Source: JBGSPQ01 sp964346765
GTDB lineage: Bacteria > Patescibacteriota > Gracilibacteria > UBA1369
Assembly (NCBI GenBank): GCA_964346765.1
Contig: CAYFWB010000009.1
Span: 1 to 64,000 of the forward strand
DNA: 64,000 bases
Reading direction: 5' to 3'
A program made the position numbers and the translations under genes. Below are positions 16,615 to 24,794 of this stretch, in pieces. Numbering within the stretch: position 1 is the first letter of the stretch; every line of letters begins with the position of its first letter. The notes under the pieces are model-generated. The model did no database searches. It was given only the letters and a program-made list of their open reading frames with translations, and had not been told where the DNA came from.

Positions 16615-17868
16615 ATGCAAAAGCGTTACTCCGGCTTTTCCGGGCGTCGTCCGGGAGCCAAACCGTTCAATAATTCCGGCAGATCCGGAGCACAAGGCCG
16701 TTTTCGGTCTCAAGGCAGGCAGTTTTCACAGCCTCGCAGAATTCCCGGCACCACTATTAACGTGGCACAGCTGGTGAATAAAGTTCAGGATTCGGTTCAG
16801 ATTAAAGAGGTGGCAGATGTGATTGGTCACAGTTTTGCCGATTTTAAGATGGATTCGCGTCTTAAGGTTAATATTACCAATAAGGGCTATATTACGCCCA
16901 CTCCCATTCAAGATCGCGCCATTCCGGTGGGGCTGGAAGGGTTTGATGTGATTGGCGTTGCCAACACCGGTACGGGCAAAACGGCGGCTTTTTTGCTCCC
17001 CCTGCTTAATAAAATGCTGGCCGACCGCAGGCAAAGAGCGCTGATTCTGGCACCAACGCGCGAACTTGCCATGCAGATTCAGGAAGAACTTCGCGATTAT
17101 GCCAAGAGAATGGATATTTTCGCGGCGCTTTGTATCGGCGGCAGTGATATGGGCAAACAGATCAGAGCTCTTAAAACTCCCATTAATTTTGTGATCGGAA
17201 CTCCGGGTAGAATTATGGATCTGATGAAGCGCAGGGTTTTGAAGCTGGAAAGCTTTCATAACATTGTGCTTGATGAGGCCGATAGGATGGTGGATATGGG
17301 ATTTATCAAAGACATTCGCTTTATTTTGAGCCAGCTTCCGCGGGAAAGGCAGTCTTTCTTTTTTACCGCCACTCTGGATAAAAACGTGGAAGAGCTGATT
17401 ACTCAATTTATGAATGATCCGGTTAAAATCTCTGTTAAAAAACATGATACGGCGGCCAATATTGAACAAGATATTGTGTATGTTCCCAACGACAAAAATG
17501 CCAAACTTAATATTCTGATTGAACAACTGGATAAGCCGGGTTTTGATAAAGTTCTGGTTTTTGGAAGGACCAAACACGGCGTGGATAAAGTGGCGCGAAC
17601 TCTTTCCATGAAAGAGATTCGCGCGGACTGTATTCACGGCAATAAGACTCAAAACTACCGCCAAAAAGCTCTGAACAGATTTAAAAAAGGCGAAGTTGAC
17701 GTGCTGGTGGCCACCGACGTGGCCGCGCGTGGCCTGGATATAAGCGCGGTAAGCCATGTGATCAACTTTGACCTGCCTTCCTGCTACGACGATTACGTGC
17801 ACAGAATCGGCAGAACCGGCAGAGCGGAAATGAAAGGTAAGGCTCTGACGTTTGTGACAAAGGGGTAA
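16615..17868 (+). CDS. DEAD-box ATP-dependent RNA helicase
   Basis: A 417-residue helicase that remodels RNA duplexes with ATP. Motifs in order are the Q motif (YITPTPIQDRAIP), I (ANTGTGKT, about 116-123), Ia (PTRELAMQ), Ib (TPGR), II (DEAD, about 219), III (TAT, in FFFTATLD), V (ATDVAARGLDI) and VI (HRIGRTGR, about 396-403). The protein stops soon after motif VI, so there is no C-terminal accessory domain. The first 45 residues are an Arg/Gly-rich tail (SGFSGRRPGAKPFNNSGRS) likely to contact RNA. A strong terminator follows. Confidence 0.95.
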   Translation: MQKRYSGFSGRRPGAKPFNNSGRSGAQGRFRSQGRQFSQPRRIPGTTINVAQLVNKVQDSVQIKEVADVIGHSFADFKMDSRLKVNITNKGYITPTPIQDRAIPVGLEGFDVIGVANTGTGKTAAFLLPLLNKMLADRRQRALILAPTRELAMQIQEELRDYAKRMDIFAALCIGGSDMGKQIRALKTPINFVIGTPGRIMDLMKRRVLKLESFHNIVLDEADRMVDMGFIKDIRFILSQLPRERQSFFFTATLDKNVEELITQFMNDPVKISVKKHDTAANIEQDIVYVPNDKNAKLNILIEQLDKPGFDKVLVFGRTKHGVDKVARTLSMKEIRADCIHGNKTQNYRQKALNRFKKGEVDVLVATDVAARGLDISAVSHVINFDLPSCYDDYVHRIGRTGRAEMKGKALTFVTKG

Positions 17869-17894
17869 TTTGGGAGAGCGACAAATCAATAATT

Positions 17895-17934
17895 AAAAGA
17901 AGCCACCGCGGTTATGCCGGAGGGCTTCTTTTTT
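17895..17934 (+). terminator. Rho-independent terminator after the helicase
   Basis: A perfect 10-bp stem (AAAAGAAGCC with GGCTTCTTTT) with an 18-base loop and a T run, 26 bases past the helicase stop. Confidence 0.9.
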
Positions 17935-17949
17935 GTGTGTGGCGCCGGC

Positions 17950-18088
17950 TTAGTTATTGAGCAGGGTTTCCACAAATATCTTGGTGAATTCCGCGCGGGT
18001 GATGTCTCTGCCCGGGCCAAATGTGCCGTCTTCGTAACCGCTTACGATTGCAAGTTTGTAGGCTGTGCTGTTGCCAAAAGAGTTAAGA
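17950..18088 (-). pseudogene. Truncated SLH-domain remnant
   Basis: The minus strand reads NSFGNSTAYKLAIVSGYEDG, TFGPGRDITRAEFTKIF and VETLLNN, then TAA at 17950. This is one nearly whole SLH repeat (GYEDGTFGPGRDITRAEF), as found at the C-terminus of anchored proteins. Upstream the frame soon meets a stop and AT-rich sequence, so only the last SLH repeat of a lost gene survives. The rest of 17869-18258 has the helicase terminator and no other gene. Confidence 0.75.
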
Positions 18089-18258
18089 ATTATTTATATA
18101 TATTTATATTTGGGAAAATCACTTTACGATTATGCTCTTTTAGTGCCCTTTATGTAAACCAAAAGCCCTGAATCACGAACCCTTGAGGGCGAGTGTCAAC
18201 ATTTTTTTGTAATTAAATTCCGGTAGCCAGTCGTGCGCTTTTTCTATATCATCGGCGC

Positions 18259-20061
18259 ATGTCCACTCTGCTGCAAATCAGTAATCTGGAAATGGAGTAT
18301 GGCGCGCAAACCGTTTTGGACGGCGCTAATCTTACTATTTCCGCGGGGCAAAAGGTGGCTGTGATTGGCAGGAACGGTGCCGGTAAGTCCACTCTTTTTC
18401 GGCTGATTATGGGAGAGGAAGAGCCGTCCGGCGGGGAAATTAATATTCACGGTTGTACGCGCATCGGCTATTTAACCCAGCACAGTCCGTTTGAGCCGGA
18501 AGAGTCGGTGATGGATTTTTTGACGCGTTTTTCCGGTAAAGAGAGCTGGGTGTGCGCCAAAACGGCCGCGCGTTTTCAGGTTAAGGCGGATCTTTTTGAC
18601 AAGGCGGTGACTTCGCTTCCGGGCGGGTATCAGATGAGGGTTAAGCTGATCGCGATGCTGGCGAAAGATCCCAATCTGCTGTTACTGGACGAGCCAACCA
18701 ACTTTCTGGATCTTTCCACTTTGTTGCTGTTGGAAAATTTTTTGAGTAATTACAAAGCGGCTTTTATGCTGATTTCCCACGACCGCGAGTTTATTAAAAA
18801 GACCTGCGAACAGACTTTGGAAATTGATCATGGCAAAACGGTTTTGTTCCCTCAGCCGCTAGACGAGTATCTGCTTTATAAAGCGGAAAAGGTGGAATCG
18901 ATAGAAAAATTCAACAAAAAGGTGATTAAAGAAAAGGAGCATTTGCAGACGTTTGTGAACAGGTTTAAGAGCAAAGCCAGTAAGTCCACGCAGGCAAAAT
19001 CCAAGATGAAACAGATTGATAAACTGAAGACGATAGACATTGTGCACCCCATGAGCACGAGCAAAATCCGCATTCCAAAAATCATTGATAAGAAAGGGTC
19101 GGCGCTGAATGTGGAGGATCTGGAGATTGGTTACAGCGACAAATCGGTGGCTTCCAATATTAATTTTGATGTTGAGCGGGGGGAGCATGTGGCGCTTCTG
19201 GGCGACAACGGTCAGGGTAAAACCACTTTGCTTAAGACGATTGCGGGGGAACTGGATGCGCTGGGGGGCGGTTTTAGGTGGGGATCCAATGTGCGGGTGG
19301 GCTATTACGCTCAGCATACGCCCGGGCGTTTGCGTTCGGTTTTGAATGTGAAGAATTATTTGATAGGGGTGGCCGGCAAGGATGTGAGTTTGGAAGAGGT
19401 GTTGGAGATGGCGGGGAACTTTTTGTTTAAGGGCGACGCGCTGGATAAGGAAATTTCGGTTTTGAGCGGTGGAGAAAAGGCGCGACTTTGTTTGGCTGTG
19501 ATTCTTTTGCAGAAAAATCACGTTTTGCTTTTGGACGAGCCCACCAATCATCTGGACTTTGAAACGGTGGAGGCGTTGGCGAGCGCGCTTGCCGAATATA
19601 ACGGGACGATTGTTTTTGTGAGTCATAACCGTTCTTTTGTGGATTCGCTGGCCACGGGGATTATTGAAATCAAAAATGGCAGGGCCCGGCGTTATTATCA
19701 CAATTACGAGGATTATGTTTATCATGTGCGGAATCAGGTTGAAGCGGATTTACAGCAGGCGGAAGGCGGAAAAAAGGCGGGGGGCGCGCTGGAAAACGCG
19801 GACAGCGATGCCGGGAGGGGTAATTCCAAAATCAAAAATCCCAAATTGCAACTGCGGAAAGCCAGGAATGAACTGCGCAGGCTGGACTCCCTGGTTAAGC
19901 GGCTGGAATCGGAAAAGAAAGAAATTTTGGATTGGTTTTTGGCAAATCCGGGGCAATATTCGGAAGAAAAGAGTTCACGGCTGGGTGTGGTTTTGGGCTT
20001 GTTGGAGACCGCGGAAAATGACTGGTTAAACACGCAATCCGAGATTGAAAGACTTGGCTGA
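18259..20061 (+). CDS. ABC-F family ATPase
   Basis: A 600-residue soluble protein with two ABC domains and no membrane part, the ABC-F layout. These proteins act on ribosomes in translation or antibiotic protection. Domain 1 has Walker A GRNGAGKST (about 37-45), a variant signature LPGGYQMRV and LLLLDEPTNFLDL. Domain 2 has GDNGQGKTT (about 314-322), LSGGEKARL and LLLDEPTNHLDF. The linker between them is Lys-rich (FKSKASKSTQAKSKMKQIDK), as in the family. A C-terminal coiled coil (about 530-600) resembles the Uup/EttA-like tails. The exact subfamily is not clear. Confidence 0.93.
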   Translation: MSTLLQISNLEMEYGAQTVLDGANLTISAGQKVAVIGRNGAGKSTLFRLIMGEEEPSGGEINIHGCTRIGYLTQHSPFEPEESVMDFLTRFSGKESWVCAKTAARFQVKADLFDKAVTSLPGGYQMRVKLIAMLAKDPNLLLLDEPTNFLDLSTLLLLENFLSNYKAAFMLISHDREFIKKTCEQTLEIDHGKTVLFPQPLDEYLLYKAEKVESIEKFNKKVIKEKEHLQTFVNRFKSKASKSTQAKSKMKQIDKLKTIDIVHPMSTSKIRIPKIIDKKGSALNVEDLEIGYSDKSVASNINFDVERGEHVALLGDNGQGKTTLLKTIAGELDALGGGFRWGSNVRVGYYAQHTPGRLRSVLNVKNYLIGVAGKDVSLEEVLEMAGNFLFKGDALDKEISVLSGGEKARLCLAVILLQKNHVLLLDEPTNHLDFETVEALASALAEYNGTIVFVSHNRSFVDSLATGIIEIKNGRARRYYHNYEDYVYHVRNQVEADLQQAEGGKKAGGALENADSDAGRGNSKIKNPKLQLRKARNELRRLDSLVKRLESEKKEILDWFLANPGQYSEEKSSRLGVVLGLLETAENDWLNTQSEIERLG

Positions 20062-20099
20062 ACCGTTTATACTCAAGCTCCATCCGCTTAAAATTTCTT

Positions 20100-21668
20100 T
20101 TGCTTACGACTTTAAAAAATCATTTTGGTTACGACGAATTCCGCCCTCTGCAGGAGGATATTATTACTAATGTGCTGGCGCGCAAGGACTCGCTGGTGAT
20201 TATGCCCACGGGCGGAGGGAAATCGCTTTGCTATCAATTGCCGGCTTTGAGGTTGCCGGGGGTTACTTTGGTGATTTCGCCGCTGATTTCGCTGATGAAA
20301 GATCAGGTGGAAGGGCTGGCCGCGAATGGTGTTCCTTCGGCTTTTATTAACAGTTCTTTGACTTTTCAGGAAATCGCCCGTGTTCAGCACAAAGCGCAAA
20401 ACGGGCGGATCAAGCTTCTTTATATCGCGCCGGAAAGGCTGGCGGTGGGTGCTTTCGGGGATTTTTTGCGGTCCATTGACGTTTCTTTGATTGCGATTGA
20501 TGAGGCTCATTGTATTTCCGAATGGGGGCACGATTTTCGTCCGGAGTATCGCAATTTAAAGAAAATTCGCAAAGATTTCGCGTCGGTGCCGGTGATTGCT
20601 TTGACGGCGACCGCCACTTTGAAGGTGCGAAAAGATATTATTGAGCAGTTGGGATTGGAGTCGGCGGGGCTTTTTACCCACAGTTTTGACCGTGAAAATC
20701 TTTCTTACGCGGTGCGCCCCAAGCAGGGGGTGTTTGATGAAATTACGGCTCTTCTGCGGAAATATAAGGATCAGTCGTCCATTATTTATTGCTGTTCGCG
20801 GAAAACCACAGAAAAGCTGGCGGAGGATTTGCGGGACGCGGGGTTTAACGCCCGCCCTTATCACGCGGGGCTGGATAAGGAAAAACGCGCGCGAACGCAG
20901 GAAAGGTTTATCCGCGACGAAATTCCGGTGATTGTGGCGACTATCGCTTTTGGTATGGGGATTGATAAGCCCGATGTGAGGCTGGTGATTCATCATGATT
21001 TGCCAAAAAGTCTGGAGGGGTATTATCAGGAAACGGGGCGCGCAGGGCGCGACGGTCTGCCCAGTGAGTGCGTGCTTTTTTATTCTTACGGCGACAAGCG
21101 AAAACAGGATTATTTTATAAGGCAGATTTCCAACGAAAGCGAAAGGCTTTTGGCGGTGCAAAAACTGGATCAGGTGATTGAATTTTGCGAGCTGAATCAC
21201 TGCAGACGGGCGTATTTGCTCAACTACTTTGGTGAAAAGCGGGAAGGCAAGAACTGCGGAAACTGCGACACATGCCTTAATCCGGTTAAAGATTTTTCCG
21301 GCTATCGGGCCGTGGAATATCCGGGGCGAAGAAAACCGGCGCGCAAGAAAGTTTCCAAAATTCCGACGCATGCCGATCTGCCCTACGACAAAGCGCTGTT
21401 TAACGAACTGCGCATTTTGCGCAAAGAGATGGCCGACGAAAGAAACGTGCCTCCTTTCGTGATTTTCAGCGACGTGAGCCTGCGCCAAATGGCTCATTAC
21501 TATCCCAAATCCCCCACCAACTTCGGCAAAATCAACGGTGTGGGCGACTACAAACTTTCCCAGTACGGCGGCCGCTTCATGGAAATCATCAGCACCTACG
21601 CGCTCAAACACGACAAAGACGAAATCGGCGTGCCGGTAAAGGTGGCGGCGTGGCAGGGGGGACGTTAG
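20100..21668 (+). CDS. recQ: ATP-dependent DNA helicase RecQ, short form
   Basis: A 3'-5' DNA helicase for recombination and repair. Motif I is MPTGGGKS (about 34-41), motif II is DEAH (about 133) and motif VI is QETGRAGRDG (about 308-317). A Cys4 zinc site at about 363-395 reads CELNHCRR ... NCGNCDTC. Residues about 428-503 look like an HRDC domain (FVIFSDVSLRQMAHYYP ... GVGDYKLSQYGGRFM). At 522 residues it has no room for the winged-helix part of the RQC region. TTG at 20100 is used as start. A deleted copy of this gene lies at 10788-11176. Confidence 0.93.
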   Translation: MLTTLKNHFGYDEFRPLQEDIITNVLARKDSLVIMPTGGGKSLCYQLPALRLPGVTLVISPLISLMKDQVEGLAANGVPSAFINSSLTFQEIARVQHKAQNGRIKLLYIAPERLAVGAFGDFLRSIDVSLIAIDEAHCISEWGHDFRPEYRNLKKIRKDFASVPVIALTATATLKVRKDIIEQLGLESAGLFTHSFDRENLSYAVRPKQGVFDEITALLRKYKDQSSIIYCCSRKTTEKLAEDLRDAGFNARPYHAGLDKEKRARTQERFIRDEIPVIVATIAFGMGIDKPDVRLVIHHDLPKSLEGYYQETGRAGRDGLPSECVLFYSYGDKRKQDYFIRQISNESERLLAVQKLDQVIEFCELNHCRRAYLLNYFGEKREGKNCGNCDTCLNPVKDFSGYRAVEYPGRRKPARKKVSKIPTHADLPYDKALFNELRILRKEMADERNVPPFVIFSDVSLRQMAHYYPKSPTNFGKINGVGDYKLSQYGGRFMEIISTYALKHDKDEIGVPVKVAAWQGGR

Positions 21669-21678
21669 GTGGGAGTTT

Positions 21679-23271
21679 TTATCTTTGTATGGTGCGGATG
21701 CCGTCCAGGAGCAGTTTGGGGTTGAATTTTTGTTTGTTATGGAGTTTGGGAATTTTGACGGGGAGGCGGAGCAGTTTTTTGACGGCGATTTTTGCGGAGC
21801 GGACGGAGCATTCCACGGTGAAGACGATTTCGCCGGGGATTTCCACAAATTGGCCGATGAAGGCGAAGTTTTGCGCGCCCGCGGGCACGACTGCCGGTCG
21901 GTGGGTTTTGGCGCGGGGCATGAATTGAGAGGTGATGAATGGCATTTGGCAGGGAAGGCAGACCGCGGATGCCAGGATGCGCGGGAGGTCTTTCTTGAAT
22001 CCCAGGTGGGCGCACAGTTCTTCCATGATTTCTTTTCCGGTGCAGTCGGTCATTTTCTTCTTTATGTGGTTACCTTTGTTTTCGGGGGTGAGTCCGTAGC
22101 CCCAACAGACGTATGTTCCTTTTGGCTGGTTTTTAAAGTACGGCTGGGCGGGAATGGTGATTGTCATTTTCCAGTTGGAATTTTTGATGGTCACAAGGCC
22201 GCCGGTGCCGGTTTTGTTGCCTGTCAGTTTTTCCATTAAGTTTATGAAAGTCGGGTCGCGGAAGGTGATTGTGAATGATTCCCAGGTTGTTTTTTGGGGG
22301 GAGCCGCAAAAAACGGCAGGGGTGCCAAAGTCGGCGGATTTTTTGGCAAGTTTTTTCCAGAGCGCCCACGCCGTGGAATTTTGGTGATCCTTGGACGTTT
22401 TTTGCGGCGGCGCGTTTTCCATGGATCCGATGGTGGAATCGGCCGTCATGGAGCCGTTGGTGATGAATACCAAATCTTCTTTCCGGATGGCGACTTTTTG
22501 CTTTTCCGCATCGCCAAAAATCATTTTCTTAACATATTTTTTCCCGTCTTTTTCTTCAAATTCCAAATCAATCACTTCGCGATTATTTTCAAAGTGCACT
22601 CCGTTTTCTTTTAACCAATTTACCAGCGGTACAATAACAAAATCATGTTCGCAGTAAGGCGCGCTTAAAACGCCGCTCATGTTGTACATTCGCGGAGCGT
22701 CCTGCACAAATCTGCAAAGATATCTCCTCATCTCCGCCAAACTGTGCCACGACCGAAAAGCCAGCGTGGAAGACCACACCAGCCAGAAGTTGGTTTTGAA
22801 AAATTCCGGCGAAAAAAATTCATCTATTCTAATGTTTTCCAAATATTTTTCCGGCAGATACAGAAATTTCAACAGCGCCAGTTTGTCGCGCAGACTTAAT
22901 CCCATTTTGTGCGCGTCTATGGGTTTGCCGTTTTCAACCAAGCGAGCTTTGGCAATTTGCTTTACCTTGCGATTGAACTCAAAGAAATCGTCTTTTAAAT
23001 TTTTTCCGGGATTTTCCGGCGAAGGTATTTTGGAAAAAAGATCATAACTGCAAAGATATACGGTGTCTTCAAACATCCTAAATCCCCTGCTTAAATAGCC
23101 CTTTCCCGCGTCCCCCGTTCTGTCAAAACTTCCTCCCATTGTGGGCCCTCTATCAAAAACGTGAATGTTATCGCCTTTCATTTGAGCGTCGGATACCAGA
23201 TAAGCCGCGGTTGCCAGCCCGGCAAGTCCTCCTCCGATTATGTACGCTTGTTTATCGTTTGTTTTTTTCAT
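21679..23271 (-). CDS. ohyA: Oleate hydratase (MCRA family flavoprotein)
   Basis: This FAD enzyme adds water to the cis-9 double bond of oleic or related acids to give 10-hydroxy fatty acids, usually as a peripheral membrane protein. The FAD dinucleotide loop is GGGLAGLATAAYL (about 13-25). Family signatures are MGGSFDRTGDAGKGYLSRG, the FED acidic site, SYDLFSKIPS, NGSMTADSTIGS and FIGQFVEIPGEIVFTVECSV. The 530 residues are slightly shorter than the usual 560-590. It is convergent with recQ (10 bases between stops). Its 5' end faces the arsR-acr3 genes, which suggests a shared border of an acquired segment. Confidence 0.93.
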   Translation of the reverse strand: MKKTNDKQAYIIGGGLAGLATAAYLVSDAQMKGDNIHVFDRGPTMGGSFDRTGDAGKGYLSRGFRMFEDTVYLCSYDLFSKIPSPENPGKNLKDDFFEFNRKVKQIAKARLVENGKPIDAHKMGLSLRDKLALLKFLYLPEKYLENIRIDEFFSPEFFKTNFWLVWSSTLAFRSWHSLAEMRRYLCRFVQDAPRMYNMSGVLSAPYCEHDFVIVPLVNWLKENGVHFENNREVIDLEFEEKDGKKYVKKMIFGDAEKQKVAIRKEDLVFITNGSMTADSTIGSMENAPPQKTSKDHQNSTAWALWKKLAKKSADFGTPAVFCGSPQKTTWESFTITFRDPTFINLMEKLTGNKTGTGGLVTIKNSNWKMTITIPAQPYFKNQPKGTYVCWGYGLTPENKGNHIKKKMTDCTGKEIMEELCAHLGFKKDLPRILASAVCLPCQMPFITSQFMPRAKTHRPAVVPAGAQNFAFIGQFVEIPGEIVFTVECSVRSAKIAVKKLLRLPVKIPKLHNKQKFNPKLLLDGIRTIQR

Positions 23272-23351
23272 TCTAAATATATAAATACCATTTGAATTAT
23301 ATCACTAATATATCCGATATTTGTTTTGATGTTGACTTTCCAATTAAACGT

Positions 23352-23383
23352 AATAACATATCAAGGTATTTTGATATGTTATT
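23352..23383. promoter_or_regulatory. ArsR operator at the arsR-acr3 operon
   Basis: A perfect 13-bp inverted repeat (AATAACATATCAA and TTGATATGTTATT) with a 6-base spacer. The core ATATCAA-N6-TTGATAT recurs at 31428-31449 before the second arsR gene. The right arm ends one base before ATG 23385. Confidence 0.85.
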
Positions 23384-23384
23384 T

Positions 23385-23690
23385 ATGGGCAAGAACAACA
23401 AGCAACTCCACATGGTGCTAAAAGCGCTTGCCAATCCAATCCGTCTTGATATTTTGGAGTATTTAAAATCCGGAGAAAAATGCGTTTGTAATATATTCGC
23501 GCACCTGAATCTCTCACAAAATCTTATTTCTCATCATTTGGGAATATTGAGAGAAAACGGATTGATACACGCAAAGAAAGACGGCAAATGGGTATATTGT
23601 TCACTTAATAAAGCTCATTTTGCGGAGCTGGTAACATTTATGAGCCGGCTTTCAAAAGCCAAAAATACCAATAAATCTCCTCACTGTTAA
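23385..23690 (+). CDS. arsR: ArsR/SmtB-family metal(loid) repressor
   Basis: A 101-residue winged-helix repressor that should leave its operator when it binds As(III) or a similar thiophilic ion. LKALANPIRLDILEYL opens the fold. EKCVCNIFAHLNLSQNLISHHLG holds the Cys-x-Cys metal site at the start of the recognition region and the DNA helix. RENGLIHAKKDGKWVYCSLN is the wing. An upstream ATG at 23292 would add 31 residues but would place the operator inside the gene, so I prefer ATG 23385. It is followed by acr3 after 4 bases. Confidence 0.88.
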   Translation: MGKNNKQLHMVLKALANPIRLDILEYLKSGEKCVCNIFAHLNLSQNLISHHLGILRENGLIHAKKDGKWVYCSLNKAHFAELVTFMSRLSKAKNTNKSPHC

Positions 23691-23694
23691 ATAT

Positions 23695-24786
23695 ATGATA
23701 AAAAAACATAATTTCGTTGAAGAAGTTAAGGAAGAGATAGTGGAAATTGAAGAAATGGCGCTCGGAATATTTGAAAAATATCTGACTTTTTGGGTGCTTT
23801 TATGTATCGCTGTCGGCGTGCTGATCGGTAAATATTTGCCGATTGTGCCGGATACATTGCAACAATTCACCTACGCCAATGTTTCCATACCAATCGCCAT
23901 TTTAATCTGGCTGATGATTTATCCGATGATGCTAAAAATTGATTTTACGTGTCTGGGAGATTGTTTTAAACACACGAAAGGGCTGACGATAACGTTGGTA
24001 GTGAACTGGCTTATTAAACCGTTTACGATGTTTGTTTTCGCGTGGGTGTTTTTTACTTTTGTATTTAATGCTTTTATAAGCCCCGATCTGGCCAAAGAAT
24101 ATATTGCCGGAGCGGTGCTTTTGGGTGCCGCGCCATGCACGGCCATGGTTTTTGTCTGGAGCTATCTTACTAAAGGTAATCCCATGTACACCCTGTTGCA
24201 GGTTGCCGTAAACGATTTGATTATTTTGATAGCCTTTGTGCCGATAGTTTCTTTTTTGCTTGGCGTTGGCGGCATAGCAATACCTTATGATACCTTGTTT
24301 TTATCGGTAGGCTTATTTGTGGTGGTTCCGCTGGCCTTGGCCTTTATTACAAGAACGGTTCACATAAAAAAGAAAGGGCATGAGTGTTTTGAAAAACAAT
24401 TTTTGCCCAAATTTAAACATATCACCGAGATCGGACTGCTTTTTACATTGATTATCATTTTCTCGTTTCAGGGTAAAATAATTCTTGAAAATCCGTTTCA
24501 TATCGGACTTATAGCCGTTCCTCTTATTATCCAGACATTTGTTGTTTTCTTTATCGCCTATTTGTGGGCTAAAAAATGGAAGGTATCTCATGATGTCGCG
24601 GCCCCCGCGGGAATGATAGGAGCCAGTAATTTTTTTGAATTGTCGGTCGCGGTCGCGATTACGTTGTTCGGATTAAATTCCGGCGCCACTCTGGCAACGG
24701 TAGTTGGTGTTTTGGTGGAGGTTCCCGTTATGTTGATGCTGGTTAAAATTGCGAATGGTACAAGGCATTGGTTTAAATATTCATAA
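23695..24786 (+). CDS. acr3: Arsenite efflux transporter, Acr3 family
   Basis: A 363-residue ten-segment membrane carrier that extrudes arsenite, probably by proton exchange. The Acr3 Cys motif GAAPCTAMVFVWSYLTKGNP carries the essential thiolate. Others are YPMMLKIDF, VAVNDLIILIAFVPIV and PAGMIGASNFFELSVAVAI, all typical of the family. The first 30 residues are a charged cytoplasmic leader. It is cotranscribed with arsR. No arsenate reductase ArsC lies beside it, so arsenite may be the direct substrate, or a reductase is encoded elsewhere. Confidence 0.93.
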   Translation: MIKKHNFVEEVKEEIVEIEEMALGIFEKYLTFWVLLCIAVGVLIGKYLPIVPDTLQQFTYANVSIPIAILIWLMIYPMMLKIDFTCLGDCFKHTKGLTITLVVNWLIKPFTMFVFAWVFFTFVFNAFISPDLAKEYIAGAVLLGAAPCTAMVFVWSYLTKGNPMYTLLQVAVNDLIILIAFVPIVSFLLGVGGIAIPYDTLFLSVGLFVVVPLALAFITRTVHIKKKGHECFEKQFLPKFKHITEIGLLFTLIIIFSFQGKIILENPFHIGLIAVPLIIQTFVVFFIAYLWAKKWKVSHDVAAPAGMIGASNFFELSVAVAITLFGLNSGATLATVVGVLVEVPVMLMLVKIANGTRHWFKYS

Positions 24787-24794
24787 CATGCCCC

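Noticed and set aside
17914..18171. 85-residue plus-strand frame
   Set aside because: It overlaps the helicase terminator, and the opposite strand reads as an SLH repeat.
23292..23384. 31-residue N-terminal extension of arsR
   Set aside because: It would put the 32-bp operator palindrome inside the coding sequence, and it has no ArsR similarity.
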